From Pedobacter lusitanus (GTDB lineage Bacteria > Bacteroidota > Bacteroidia > Sphingobacteriales > Sphingobacteriaceae), in contig NZ_CP157278.1 in NCBI RefSeq assembly GCF_040026395.1, positions 2,728,001 through 2,792,000 of the forward strand: DNA of 64,000 nt, given 5' to 3'. Below, piece by piece: positions 9,238-18,105 of the stretch; the stretch's first letter is position 1; every line of letters begins with the position of its first letter. A program made the position numbers and the translations under genes. Under the pieces are notes generated by a model. That model did no database searches. It had not been told where the DNA came from and saw only the letters and a program-made list of their open reading frames with translations.

Positions 9238-9453
9238 ATGATCGCTGTAGAATTATCATTTAGACAACTAATAGATGCGGTGAAACAACTATCACCTGCT
9301 GAAAAACTGGAACTCAATGAGGTAATCTGGGCTGAAGATATAACGATTCCAATAGAGCACCAGAATATAGTAAATGAACGGATTTCCGAGTACAAGGCCA
9401 ATCCCGAAATTTTACTGGACTGGGATGTTGCATCAAAAAATCTCAAATCATAA
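9238..9453 (+). CDS. Addiction module antitoxin-like protein
   Basis: A 71-residue protein resembling the addiction-module component family that pairs with ParE/RelE toxins. An N-terminal helix (LIDAVKQLSPAEKLELNEVI) matches the L-x-x-L-x-x-x-E-K-x-x-L-x-E pattern. A C-terminal ER-I-x-x-Y-x-x-N-P-x-x-x-x-x-W segment is where such antitoxins wrap the toxin. The next gene starts at the base after its stop codon and encodes the toxin, which is now frameshifted. It would neutralise the toxin and probably autoregulate the pair. Identification rests on pattern and context. Confidence 0.75.
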   Translation: MIAVELSFRQLIDAVKQLSPAEKLELNEVIWAEDITIPIEHQNIVNERISEYKANPEILLDWDVASKNLKS

Positions 9454-9764
9454 ATGCCATCTTACAAAATCAAGGTCTTTCCTGAGGCGTTAAATATATT
9501 CAAAAGGCAACAGACTGGTATAAATACCAATCATACGGTTTAGGAACACGTTTTCAAAAACAAGTTATAAAGCAGATCAATAAGTTAAATAATACTTTTG
9601 AGATCTATACTGTGCGTTATAACAATGTAAGATGTATGGTGATTAAGAAATTCCCTTTCATGGTTCACTACTTAACTGAAGATGAAACAGTAGTGGTTTT
9701 CGCACTGCTCCATACTAGTCGAAGCCCCAAAATATGGGATAAATTGCCAGCAAGAAAACCATAA
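9454..9764 (+). pseudogene. ParE/RelE-type toxin gene, frameshifted
   Basis: The ATG at 9454 begins MPSYKIKVFPEAL and then runs into a stop within 30 codons. In another frame, starting about base 9492, the typical ParE body continues: ATDWYKYQSYGLGTRF, VIKQINKL, YTVRYNNVRCMVIKKFPF, then VFALLHTSRSPKIW to the stop at 9762-9764. The total of 311 nt is one base short of 104 codons. A single-base deletion near 9489-9500 explains this and would restore a normal 103-residue toxin. It is either a decayed toxin with a retained antitoxin, or a sequencing or assembly error. Confidence 0.8.
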
Positions 9765-9813
9765 ACATATTGATTTCACCTCAAAATACGTCCAAATATT
9801 AACACAAAATAAA

Positions 9814-9861
9814 TTAAGATTCTTTCGCCAAACTATTTATCCATTCGCGAATCACCTCCCC
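9814..9861 (-). pseudogene. Remnant C terminus of a diheme-cytochrome-like gene
   Basis: The minus strand reads GEVIREWINSLAKES-stop. This parallels the C terminus of the intact gene starting upstream (GVKLIREWIHSMAKKP-stop, ending at 9984). Only about 16 codons are recognisable. It looks like the tail of a lost paralogue or a partial tandem duplication. Confidence 0.55.
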
Positions 9862-9983
9862 TTAAAAAAGGAATAGGAACAAAGTCTGGATATTGCAGAG
9901 AAAACATATTAGGTGGTTGATCAATCGCTTAAGTAAATACCATTATGTCATTCAGGACAAAACAAAAAGCAAGAAGCATTTGT

Positions 9984-11066
9984 TTAAGGTTTTTTCGCCA
10001 TGCTGTGTATCCACTCCCGAATCAGCTTCACCCCTTGTTTATGCACAACCGTACGGGCAAGCTCCGGCATCGCAGTCCCCGGCTCAGTACTGTTCATCCT
10101 GTAAAGTAGAATAGAATGCCCCGCATCACCGGGTATCAGATCATAATCAAGCCCTCCCGCACCACCGCCAGCAGAAACAGGTGCCTTCTTTATACCCAGA
10201 TGATCAGGGTTATTCTGCTCGTATTCCAGGAACAAGCCTGTATTATAAGCATCCCCGCCTTTGGTATGACAATGCGCACAATTGACATCCAGATAAGCTC
10301 TTGCCCGCTGTGTGACAGTAAAATGCCGGGCATCCGCCCAGTTTGGTAATTGCGCTACCGCAGCGATTGCAGGTAAACCCGTCAAGACTCCTTTTCCGGC
10401 CCATGCCAGCAATTGGTTTTCTTTCGCACCAGGAACAGTAAAATTCAGGTTTCTTGCTTTAGGACCAATTGGAATCAGCACATCATCTTTAATATGACAC
10501 CTTTTACAATCATTCGTATTAGGCACCTGATAATTGGTAAATAACTTATTGTTATCATTATCTAATAAAGTTACCGGGACTTTCGCACCAGTGATATGCT
10601 TAACTGCATCCGTCTGTTCCTTATTCCACAGATAATTCATCACTTTCCAGCTTTTATCTGCAGGATCTCTGACCAGTAACCGCGTTTCAATCATAACCTG
10701 CTGATGCACTGTATTGACATAAGCAAAATTCTTAATGATAATTGTAGAGTCCGGAAAATCCAGCACACCTTTAACGGTGTACTTAATTGCCTTTCCCTTC
10801 GGTAACACTATAAACCGCTTTTTAACTGCATAATCGGTAAATAATGGTGTACTAAGCTCATAGCTCAGCACACCATCCCGGGGGTTGAGCGCATTTAGTT
10901 TACCTTTAAAAAAACCGTATTCAGATAGCTTTTCTTTAAATTGAAATCCGATCCTGCCGGATGGATCAGTATTTTGAGCCGGTTTGTTCTTACAGCCCTG
11001 CTCCCCGAACAGGGAAAATAAAATCACCAAAAGGAGCAAACTGCTAAAAATATAAGTTTTACGCAT
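9984..11066 (-). CDS. SO2930-type diheme c-type cytochrome lipoprotein
   Basis: A 360-residue exported protein. The N terminus is a signal peptide with a likely lipidation cysteine at residue 25 (FGEQGC). Two CXXCH haem-binding motifs are visible: CKRCH near residue 187 and CAHCH near 264. A terminal helix, REWIHSMAKKP, closes a cytochrome-like domain. The layout fits the TIGR03806/SO2930 family, whose members occur beside a parallel beta-helix protein, as here. It probably carries electrons at the cell surface or in the periplasm; the donor and acceptor are unknown. The ATG at 11066 (MRKTYIF) is preferred to 11099 because it gives a proper signal peptide. Confidence 0.85.
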   Translation of the reverse strand: MRKTYIFSSLLLLVILFSLFGEQGCKNKPAQNTDPSGRIGFQFKEKLSEYGFFKGKLNALNPRDGVLSYELSTPLFTDYAVKKRFIVLPKGKAIKYTVKGVLDFPDSTIIIKNFAYVNTVHQQVMIETRLLVRDPADKSWKVMNYLWNKEQTDAVKHITGAKVPVTLLDNDNNKLFTNYQVPNTNDCKRCHIKDDVLIPIGPKARNLNFTVPGAKENQLLAWAGKGVLTGLPAIAAVAQLPNWADARHFTVTQRARAYLDVNCAHCHTKGGDAYNTGLFLEYEQNNPDHLGIKKAPVSAGGGAGGLDYDLIPGDAGHSILLYRMNSTEPGTAMPELARTVVHKQGVKLIREWIHSMAKKP

Positions 11067-11133
11067 TGTTATCATTTGATTAAAAATTCCGCTTATCATT
11101 AAAATCCGTTTCTCCTGAAGAACAATTCCATAC

Positions 11134-12438
11134 TTAATGTCCTTCCACCGGCAGATCGCAGCTAAACGGCTTCCTGTTTGTGTCAGGCTTCCAATGCTGT
11201 GGATTAGCTATATTCAGAAAATCAGCGTTGACGAACACATTATCTCCTGCCTGCCTGATACAAATCGAATCCGGATTCAAAGCAACCCCTTTTGTCAGGA
11301 TATTACTCGAAATTCCATCATACATGATCAGTGGTATCCGTTTGTTCTTCCTGCCCGGATCAAGCCTGTTCAATTGCTGTTCTATAGCAATCAATGTTTT
11401 TCCAATACGATGTTCATAAGCAGGTTCTGGAAAAGCGGCTCCCATTGCAATTGTATTATCATGAATATTTATGTTTTTAGGAACCGGATAGTAATTAGCA
11501 TTTATCTTTTCTCCCGCCTTAGTATCAATAGCAAATCCTGAAGCTATCATAATAGCCGAAGAGTTATTATTAATAATACGGTTATTATAAATCTCAATAT
11601 CAGAAGCAGCAAGGATGATAATTCCCGAACCCGGAGAAGCATTTCCCACTCCCCATGTAGTTCCAAAACTTCCTGACTTAGCAAAGTTTCTGAAATTATT
11701 ATCATGTATATAGTTATTATAGGCTTTGACGTGTCCGCCTCTTTTGGAAAGATCCGGCAAATCAAATACCAGGAAACCCGCAGTATTGTTATAAAATTCA
11801 TTGTCATAAACCTGTGCATGAGACGTATTTTCAATTTCACACCCAGCTACATTTTTAGCTGCCTTACACTTTCTGACAATAGCACTGTCCGTTTGTCCTA
11901 CATAAATCCCGGCATCCGAAGATCCTTCCGTATAGCAGTTCTCAATTAATACATTTTTACACATTACCGGATATATCGCATAACCTCCGCTTGTAGAATC
12001 AGCTTTACTCCATATCGCATGGAGATTGGTAATGACCACATCACGGCTCTTGTTGATTTTCAGCAGATCTCCCTTAGAATCTTTGATCGTCATACCGTCA
12101 ATGGTAAAGTGCTTTACATTAGTGACTCTGATACCTTCTCCTCCCTGACTTTGCTGAGAAAAATCAAGAATAGTTTGCCCATACCCTTCTCCCTGTATGC
12201 TGACATGACTGACCTGGGCAATACTTAAGTTATCAAACTTATATAATCCCTTTTTCAGGAAGATCCGGGTACTATCTTTTACAGACAAAAGAGCCTCGGC
12301 GATTTTCGCTTCTTCGCCAGGTTTAAAACTCAGACTTATTTTATACTCCTGCTGAACAGCAGACGGGCTGGTACAGGAGAATTGCAGCGTAATCCCCACC
12401 AGTAAAAAGAGAAAACTTATTGGAAATAGATGTTTCAT
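11134..12438 (-). CDS. Parallel beta-helix lipoprotein (TIGR03805-like)
   Basis: A 434-residue lipoprotein (signal peptide ending FSC, lipidated Cys at about residue 22). It is followed by a right-handed parallel beta-helix built of repeated hydrophobic/Asn-rich rungs such as VLIENCYTEGSSDAGIYVG and VYDNEFYNNTAGFLVF. NosD/PbH1-type repeats bind or cleave polysaccharide in many proteins, but no catalytic set is evident. It is 67 bp from the diheme cytochrome gene and 26 bp from the TonB receptor gene, so all three are probably one operon. In other genera this family pairs with the SO2930-type cytochrome. Confidence 0.85.
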   Translation of the reverse strand: MKHLFPISFLFLLVGITLQFSCTSPSAVQQEYKISLSFKPGEEAKIAEALLSVKDSTRIFLKKGLYKFDNLSIAQVSHVSIQGEGYGQTILDFSQQSQGGEGIRVTNVKHFTIDGMTIKDSKGDLLKINKSRDVVITNLHAIWSKADSTSGGYAIYPVMCKNVLIENCYTEGSSDAGIYVGQTDSAIVRKCKAAKNVAGCEIENTSHAQVYDNEFYNNTAGFLVFDLPDLSKRGGHVKAYNNYIHDNNFRNFAKSGSFGTTWGVGNASPGSGIIILAASDIEIYNNRIINNNSSAIMIASGFAIDTKAGEKINANYYPVPKNINIHDNTIAMGAAFPEPAYEHRIGKTLIAIEQQLNRLDPGRKNKRIPLIMYDGISSNILTKGVALNPDSICIRQAGDNVFVNADFLNIANPQHWKPDTNRKPFSCDLPVEGH

Positions 12439-12464
12439 ATCAGCAGATTTATTGGTTTATCATT

Positions 12465-15215
12465 TTATAATACGTTATAAGCATAGGTCATATAATACAC
12501 TGCCCCGATATTCGGATTGGCAACCCCTGTAGAATAGTATTTATTGGTAATATTCGTTGCTCCAAGTTTTATCGCCGAACGGGCTTTTATCAATTTATAA
12601 CTTACCTGAGCATCAATTACAGCTGAAGAGGGCACCTGACCTTCAGCCAGACCTCCGGTCACTACATAGAAATAACCTGGTTTATAACGCAGCGCTGTGC
12701 TGAAAGACCAGACCTCTTTTTTACCAAAGCCATTATTCCCAAACTCCATATTGATATGATAACCTGGCGTATTAAAATTATTAACCTGAGTATCATTCTT
12801 ATTTTTCAGATGATCTGAGAAGTAATTGACCTTTGCCATAAAGTTATGTGACAGGTCAACACTTACGCTCGCCGCATAACCATACGTATTCACTGTCTGA
12901 CCACCATTAAAAGCGATATTGTACTGCACATACGTACTATGATCTTTAAAAGCTGTTACATCATTCGTACCCGGCGTATTCGCTACATTCGCATAACCGA
13001 TAAAGTTCTTCCAGGTAGAGAAATACCCTAATACATCAAACAATACCCTCTTCCCGATCAATGCTGCATACCCCAGTTCAAACGCATTTACAGACTGAGG
13101 TTTAATATCACTGTAGGCAAACTTCTTTAAGACCGTAGCGTCGCCGGATTGCTGATAAGCAGAAACACTTTCCAGCGTATAGGGAGGATTTTTATCAAAA
13201 TGATAAGTGTCATTTAATAAAAAAGAAGATCCGCCCGAAGCATAGCTATTATAACCATTCAGTGTATTCTGTAAAGCCTGAATATTGGAAGGGAAACTAT
13301 ATGCATTCTGGTAAGAGAATCTGATAAATTTCTCTTTGGCAACCTCATAAACCAAAGATGCCCTCGAGGTCACCTTAGGAGAAGAAAACAAAGTGTTTTT
13401 ATCATATCTGAAAGAGGTACTGATATTCAGCCTGTCCTGAGCTACTTTCTTTGCCAGCTGGAGGTATGCACTATATTCTTTTACATGAATAGGTTTATCC
13501 TTATCCGGAAAAAGGGTGTTTTTACTATCTAAACTGTACAGTCTCCAGTTCACTCCGGCAATCACACTCATAAACTTTACCAGCTCTGAAAAATTATACT
13601 GTCCCTCTGCATTATACAGTTTACTGCGATCCAGAAACAGTGTCCCGCCTTCAGAAACAGGCGTACCGGTAATCTTATCCTTTAGCGCATTAAATTCCGG
13701 GCTGCCGAGTGCCACCCGGCCCTGATCAGCAAAAGCTCTGGCAGCGAGGTGTGCATCATTTAATGCTGCCCCACCCGCCAGTGCACCTAACAGTGCGGAG
13801 GTATATTCCGGATACCAGCCACCCGTATTACCATCATAACTTGTCTTCCAGGCTTCATTGATATACTGGGCGGTTGGCCCGGCAATAATCGTGTGCCCGG
13901 AATTTTCCTGCGTCGTGTATCCCCTGACAAACCACCTGTCACTTTTCAACTCCAGTCTGTACTGCCCTACTTTAAAATCTTTAAGCTGATAACGGGTATC
14001 ATTGGTATAAACCACATTCCCCGTACCATAAGTACCTGATAAAATAGCTTCCAGTTTTGGATTAATCTTATACCTGAGCTCAGCATTAAGCTTTAGCATT
14101 CTCGCTTTATTATCCAGATAGCCATATTCCGGATAACCTGTTCTGGAAATATAATTAGGTTTAGCCAGTAAGGGTTCAATTATTGGCGCCAGCGCAGGAT
14201 TTCCAGCTAAAGCCCCCTGTAAAAAAGGGTTAATATCTGTAGAGGTCGCTCCACCATAATAATTTACCCCATTATAATTGGGGTCAGTAAACCTTGTTCC
14301 GATTCCATTTTTATTGGTAGAATCTGTCGCTACCCAGTCTTTAGCCTGTGTATATTGAACATTGACCTTAAAAGCCAGTTTTTCGCTGACCTTTTTCGCA
14401 TAGCGGATAGTCCAGTCATAATAAGGAGACACGCCTACAGGATCTTTACTGTTCCCCCCGCCAACATGGTTAATTCCCTGCGTTATCAGCGCACTTAGTC
14501 CCTGATATTTAAACGGATTTTTACCCGACATGACCATCGTACCATTTAACCCTCTTGAGCCGTACAATGCAGAGGAAGCCCCCGAAAGTATTTCAATATT
14601 ATCTACATCAAGCTGTGTTAAACTGATCGCAGAACCCAGCGGAAAATTGAGTCCCGGAGCCTGATTATCCATTCCATCTACAATTTGTGTGAAATTCGTA
14701 TTCCCGCTGGTATTAAAGCCTCTGGTAGAGATACTCGTAAAACCAATACCCGACACAGTTACATCCACCCCTTTCAGCCCCTGTATCATATCCATATAAT
14801 TGAGCTGTGGCGATCCTGAGATCTCCTTGCTGTTGATTTGCTCAATGGTAACCGGAGAGGATAGTTTTTTCTGTACAACCCGGCTTGCAGACACCACAAC
14901 TTCCTGCCCTAATATCGAGGTGGGTTTGAGTGTGATTTCAAGCACAGCATTAAAATTCTGCACCAGCACTTCTTTTGCTTCAAAACCTATAGAAGAAATA
15001 AGCAGTGTAATGGGAGGCTTCTTTTTCACAGTTAACTGAAATCTTCCCCGATCGTCGGAATAAGTACCTTCAGTCGAATTTTTCACATGAATAGATACAG
15101 CATAGGCAGGTTCCCCGGTGACCTCGTTTTTAAGATTCCCTCTGATGACCTGCGCTTTTAAATCAGCAAAAATAAAAGTGGAGAACAACAGCAAGCATAA
15201 CACGTTTTTTTTCAT
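12465..15215 (-). CDS. TonB-dependent receptor of the beta-helix/cytochrome cluster
   Basis: A 916-residue outer-membrane receptor. It has a signal peptide (to about residue 21, LKAQ) and a carboxypeptidase-regulatory-like domain (about 22-105). The TonB plug begins VVVSASRVVQKKLSSPVTIE and contains ISTRGFN and IVDGMDNQ motifs (about 115-240). A beta-barrel fills the rest. It is not SusC-type: it lacks the SusC plug signature and a SusD partner. It is followed directly by the beta-helix and cytochrome lipoproteins and preceded by a LytTR regulator. It probably imports the ligand handled by those proteins, possibly a metal chelate, but that is a guess. Confidence 0.92.
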   Translation of the reverse strand: MKKNVLCLLLFSTFIFADLKAQVIRGNLKNEVTGEPAYAVSIHVKNSTEGTYSDDRGRFQLTVKKKPPITLLISSIGFEAKEVLVQNFNAVLEITLKPTSILGQEVVVSASRVVQKKLSSPVTIEQINSKEISGSPQLNYMDMIQGLKGVDVTVSGIGFTSISTRGFNTSGNTNFTQIVDGMDNQAPGLNFPLGSAISLTQLDVDNIEILSGASSALYGSRGLNGTMVMSGKNPFKYQGLSALITQGINHVGGGNSKDPVGVSPYYDWTIRYAKKVSEKLAFKVNVQYTQAKDWVATDSTNKNGIGTRFTDPNYNGVNYYGGATSTDINPFLQGALAGNPALAPIIEPLLAKPNYISRTGYPEYGYLDNKARMLKLNAELRYKINPKLEAILSGTYGTGNVVYTNDTRYQLKDFKVGQYRLELKSDRWFVRGYTTQENSGHTIIAGPTAQYINEAWKTSYDGNTGGWYPEYTSALLGALAGGAALNDAHLAARAFADQGRVALGSPEFNALKDKITGTPVSEGGTLFLDRSKLYNAEGQYNFSELVKFMSVIAGVNWRLYSLDSKNTLFPDKDKPIHVKEYSAYLQLAKKVAQDRLNISTSFRYDKNTLFSSPKVTSRASLVYEVAKEKFIRFSYQNAYSFPSNIQALQNTLNGYNSYASGGSSFLLNDTYHFDKNPPYTLESVSAYQQSGDATVLKKFAYSDIKPQSVNAFELGYAALIGKRVLFDVLGYFSTWKNFIGYANVANTPGTNDVTAFKDHSTYVQYNIAFNGGQTVNTYGYAASVSVDLSHNFMAKVNYFSDHLKNKNDTQVNNFNTPGYHINMEFGNNGFGKKEVWSFSTALRYKPGYFYVVTGGLAEGQVPSSAVIDAQVSYKLIKARSAIKLGATNITNKYYSTGVANPNIGAVYYMTYAYNVL

Positions 15216-15312
15216 GCTCAGTCAATTTAGGATTAGATTTGGTAATCGCAATATAGATCACCTCACCTTCAATCCTATCGCCTGCAAGCCATTTTGGGAC
15301 GAAATACCCCTA

Positions 15313-16149
15313 TTATGGGGTGAATGGGAAAGCCGAAAATTGTTTTTGATAAGTAGCTGATACCGGAATCTGCAGATCTGGTAAAACATCAAATTGCAGC
15401 AGATAACCCTTGGCTGTTTTCCTGGAGGATGAAACATGTTTTACATTAACAGCATAAGAACGGTGAACTCTGATCAGCCCCGGATAATCAGATCGTTCTT
15501 CAATCTTCTTCAGTGTAGTCCGCACCAGTTCTTTTTTCACTTTTCCACCCAGCAAATAATAAACATCCACATAATTATCTTCTGATTTAACGAGTAACAG
15601 GTGATCCGGATGCAGTGTTAAAACAACCTTTCCCTTTTCATCTTCTATTGGCATATAAGCTGAAAGCGGCGCGGAATCTTTCAATTTGGAGAGGAGCCGG
15701 GCAAGCTGATGCTTTTGCAATGCAAACAGCACAAGCAGAGAAATTACATAGGGAATAATAGCGATCAGCAAGGTATACTTAAAGGTGATCAGATAATAAT
15801 TGACAGTTAAGTCCGGATGTTTATTGAGCAGCCAGTCAATTGCCAGCATAACGGTTGATAAAATCATCATTTCACCAATCACCCATAACACATACTGAGA
15901 ACAGGTCAGCTTGTTCAGATGCAGCCATTTCCTTAATCCGTATTGCGTAAAAACCAGGGTTAAAGCTCCGAAGATTGAAAATGCACAGACAATTTCAAAT
16001 AATGACAGCTGGCTTAAATCATACCACTTGTCGATATTAAAAGGAATGAATGTATCCACAAAAACCAGACTGAACACAAATGTGATCAGGATAAATATAT
16101 TCTTTTCTCTGGAGGTATTCAATAAAGAAAAACGACTTTCCAGAGCCAT
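15313..16149 (-). CDS. LytTR-family membrane transcription regulator
   Basis: A 278-residue protein with four predicted membrane helices in the first 165 residues. A C-terminal LytTR DNA-binding domain covers about 180-275 (LLVKSEDNYVDVYYL, then LIRVHRSYAVNVKHV). There is no receiver domain, so it is a one-component membrane-bound LytTR regulator. The ATG at 16149 (MALESRF) is preferred to 16227, which would add 26 atypical residues. It lies 97 bp upstream of the TonB receptor gene on the same strand and probably controls that operon. The signal it senses is unknown. Confidence 0.85.
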   Translation of the reverse strand: MALESRFSLLNTSREKNIFILITFVFSLVFVDTFIPFNIDKWYDLSQLSLFEIVCAFSIFGALTLVFTQYGLRKWLHLNKLTCSQYVLWVIGEMMILSTVMLAIDWLLNKHPDLTVNYYLITFKYTLLIAIIPYVISLLVLFALQKHQLARLLSKLKDSAPLSAYMPIEDEKGKVVLTLHPDHLLLVKSEDNYVDVYYLLGGKVKKELVRTTLKKIEERSDYPGLIRVHRSYAVNVKHVSSSRKTAKGYLLQFDVLPDLQIPVSATYQKQFSAFPFTP

Positions 16150-16617
16150 TTTAAATACAGAACTAATCCTTAAAGATATGATTACAGACATGTGGCAGGG
16201 ATAAATACAGACATTCAATTTAATCATTTTTCAGATTAACCGGTATAGCCTTTTAAAATTTATTACAAGCACGGTCAATAACGTATCTGAGGTAATTGAA
16301 ATAAGTACGGTATGGTAATCAGGCTAGATATGCATAGAAAACGGGTTATAGACTGGCTAATGTTGAAGCGGTATTGAAACGGGGTTGATACGGGGTTGAT
16401 ACGGGTCGAGGCGCTTCAACCCCGTTTCAATACCGTATCAACACCGCTTCAATTATAATGAGTGTATAACGAATGTCTTATTTCATACTATTGTTATTCC
16501 TTTCTTTTTCAGTTTTGATCTACCCCTTATCCAGAATTGTCTTCCTTTTCGTAAATTCAGCTTAACCGCCAGAATTATTATATAACTTAACGTTCTCTTA
16601 ACAATAACTCCAGAGCA
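16150..16617. other. Divergent intergenic region with a phased 11-bp repeat array
   Basis: 468 bp between the divergent LytTR and ALDH genes. It contains the eight-unit array at 16363-16452. The rest is AT-rich and shows no ORF or RNA gene. Confidence 0.7.
16363..16452. repeat. Eight 11-bp units, four direct then four inverted
   Basis: Four head-to-tail units (TTGAAGCGGTA, TTGAAACGGGG, TTGATACGGGG, TTGATACGGGT) fill 16363-16406. After a 2-bp spacer, four units in the opposite orientation fill 16409-16452. The phasing is exact at 11 bp. A perfect 20-bp inverted repeat (16369-16388 with 16416-16435) is shifted by one unit from the symmetry centre. G+C content is well above the flanks. It could be a regulator array or an extruding cruciform. 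It is not coding, and I do not recognise a described element. Confidence 0.9.
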
Positions 16618-18018
16618 ATGACATCAATCATCAATTCTGTTTTTGAGGCTCAGCAAAAAAACAAATACACACTCAGACTGAGTACGGCTACGGAGCGGAT
16701 TGATAAATTACACTTATTAAAATCCGCCATAGCAGAACATGAAGAAGAAGTTTACGCCGCTTTACAAAGGGATTTGAGAAAAAGCAAATTTGAAGCTGCC
16801 GTTACAGAACTCATTTTCACCTACAGTGAAATAGATTTTGCAATCAAAAATCTGAGAAACTGGATGCAGCCCAAATATGCAGGTAAAAGCATTGCAAGCC
16901 TGCTGGCCAGAAACAGAATTTACTATGAACCAAAAGGTGTTTGTCTGATTATTTCTCCCTGGAATTATCCGTTCCAGCTCCTGATGAGTCCACTCACCTC
17001 AGCTATTGCTGCGGGTAACTGCGTGATTTTAAAACCCTCAGAATTCAGTGCCGCAACCAGTGCCGTCATTGCAAAAATTATCAGAAAAGTCTTTAATAAA
17101 AATGAAGTCGCCTGTTTTGAAGGTGACGACTCTGTTTCTAAAACACTGCTGACTCTTCCTTTCGATCATATTTTTTTCACCGGAAGCACTGTAGTCGGGA
17201 AAATCGTCATGAAAGCAGCAGCAGAACATCTTACTTCTGTTACTCTTGAACTGGGTGGCAAATCACCGGTGATTATAGACGAAACCGCAGGAATCAAAAA
17301 TGCAGCAGAAAAAATAGCCTGGGGCAAACTGGTCAATGCCGGACAGACCTGCATTGCACCTGATTATGTTTTTGTTCATGAAACTAAAATAGAAGAATTC
17401 ATAACACACTATAAATCAGCCGCAGAGGATATGTTCCTCCATAAAAACGGGCAGGCCAACGAATCAGCTTATGCAAAAATCATTAACATGAGACATTTTG
17501 ACCGTTTAACCGGCCTGATCAGGGATGCGGTAAAAAAAGGTGCCGAAATTGCCTGGGGAGGAGACTCTGTGATATTAGAACATACGATCTATCCAACGGT
17601 ACTCCGCAATGTTGATTTCGACAGCAGGATCATGCAGGAAGAGATATTTGGTCCTGTACTGCCTGTCATACCCTATACCAATCTGGAAACCCCTGTCAGA
17701 ATAATTAACGAAAAAAGTAAACCTCTGGCCCTGTATATTTTCAGTGAAAGCAAATCGAATATTAAACATCTGCTAAAAAGCACAAGTTCTGGCGGTGCCT
17801 GCGTTAATGATGTACTTATTCATATTTCCAATCCCAATCTGCCTTTTGGAGGAGTAAATGAAAGCGGAACCGGCAGCTGTCATGGTATTTTTGGCTTCAA
17901 AACATTTTCGCACGAAAGAGCTGTTGTCTTTCAGTCAAAAGCAAACCTGTCCGGAATGATCTATCCGCCTTACGATAAAAAAGGATGGATTTTAAAAATG
18001 CTGGAAAAACTGATGTAG
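16618..18018 (+). CDS. Aldehyde dehydrogenase, ALDH3-like
   Basis: A 466-residue NAD(P)-dependent aldehyde dehydrogenase that oxidises aldehydes to acids. The short length and C-terminal hydrophobic/basic tail (MLEKLM end) match the ALDH3 branch, which often handles fatty or aromatic aldehydes. Visible elements are the NPFQLL-like cofactor loop (SPWNYPFQLL), ILKPSEFS, FTGSTVVGK, the general-base Glu in LELGGKSP (about E211) and the catalytic Cys in GQTCIAPD (about C245). It stands alone, with the phased repeat array upstream and a defence-like pair downstream. Confidence 0.93.
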   Translation: MTSIINSVFEAQQKNKYTLRLSTATERIDKLHLLKSAIAEHEEEVYAALQRDLRKSKFEAAVTELIFTYSEIDFAIKNLRNWMQPKYAGKSIASLLARNRIYYEPKGVCLIISPWNYPFQLLMSPLTSAIAAGNCVILKPSEFSAATSAVIAKIIRKVFNKNEVACFEGDDSVSKTLLTLPFDHIFFTGSTVVGKIVMKAAAEHLTSVTLELGGKSPVIIDETAGIKNAAEKIAWGKLVNAGQTCIAPDYVFVHETKIEEFITHYKSAAEDMFLHKNGQANESAYAKIINMRHFDRLTGLIRDAVKKGAEIAWGGDSVILEHTIYPTVLRNVDFDSRIMQEEIFGPVLPVIPYTNLETPVRIINEKSKPLALYIFSESKSNIKHLLKSTSSGGACVNDVLIHISNPNLPFGGVNESGTGSCHGIFGFKTFSHERAVVFQSKANLSGMIYPPYDKKGWILKMLEKLM

Positions 18019-18105
18019 GACAATAGATTTAAATTTGGGCATTGCTCTCTATAATTAGTAAATTTGGTAAGCAATCTTTTAAATTTGTAAAAAACTATAA
18101 TATCA

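Noticed and set aside
10116..12228. Several plus-strand ORFs antisense to the cytochrome and beta-helix genes
   Set aside because: No family features; the minus-strand proteins have clear signal peptides, haem motifs and beta-helix repeats.
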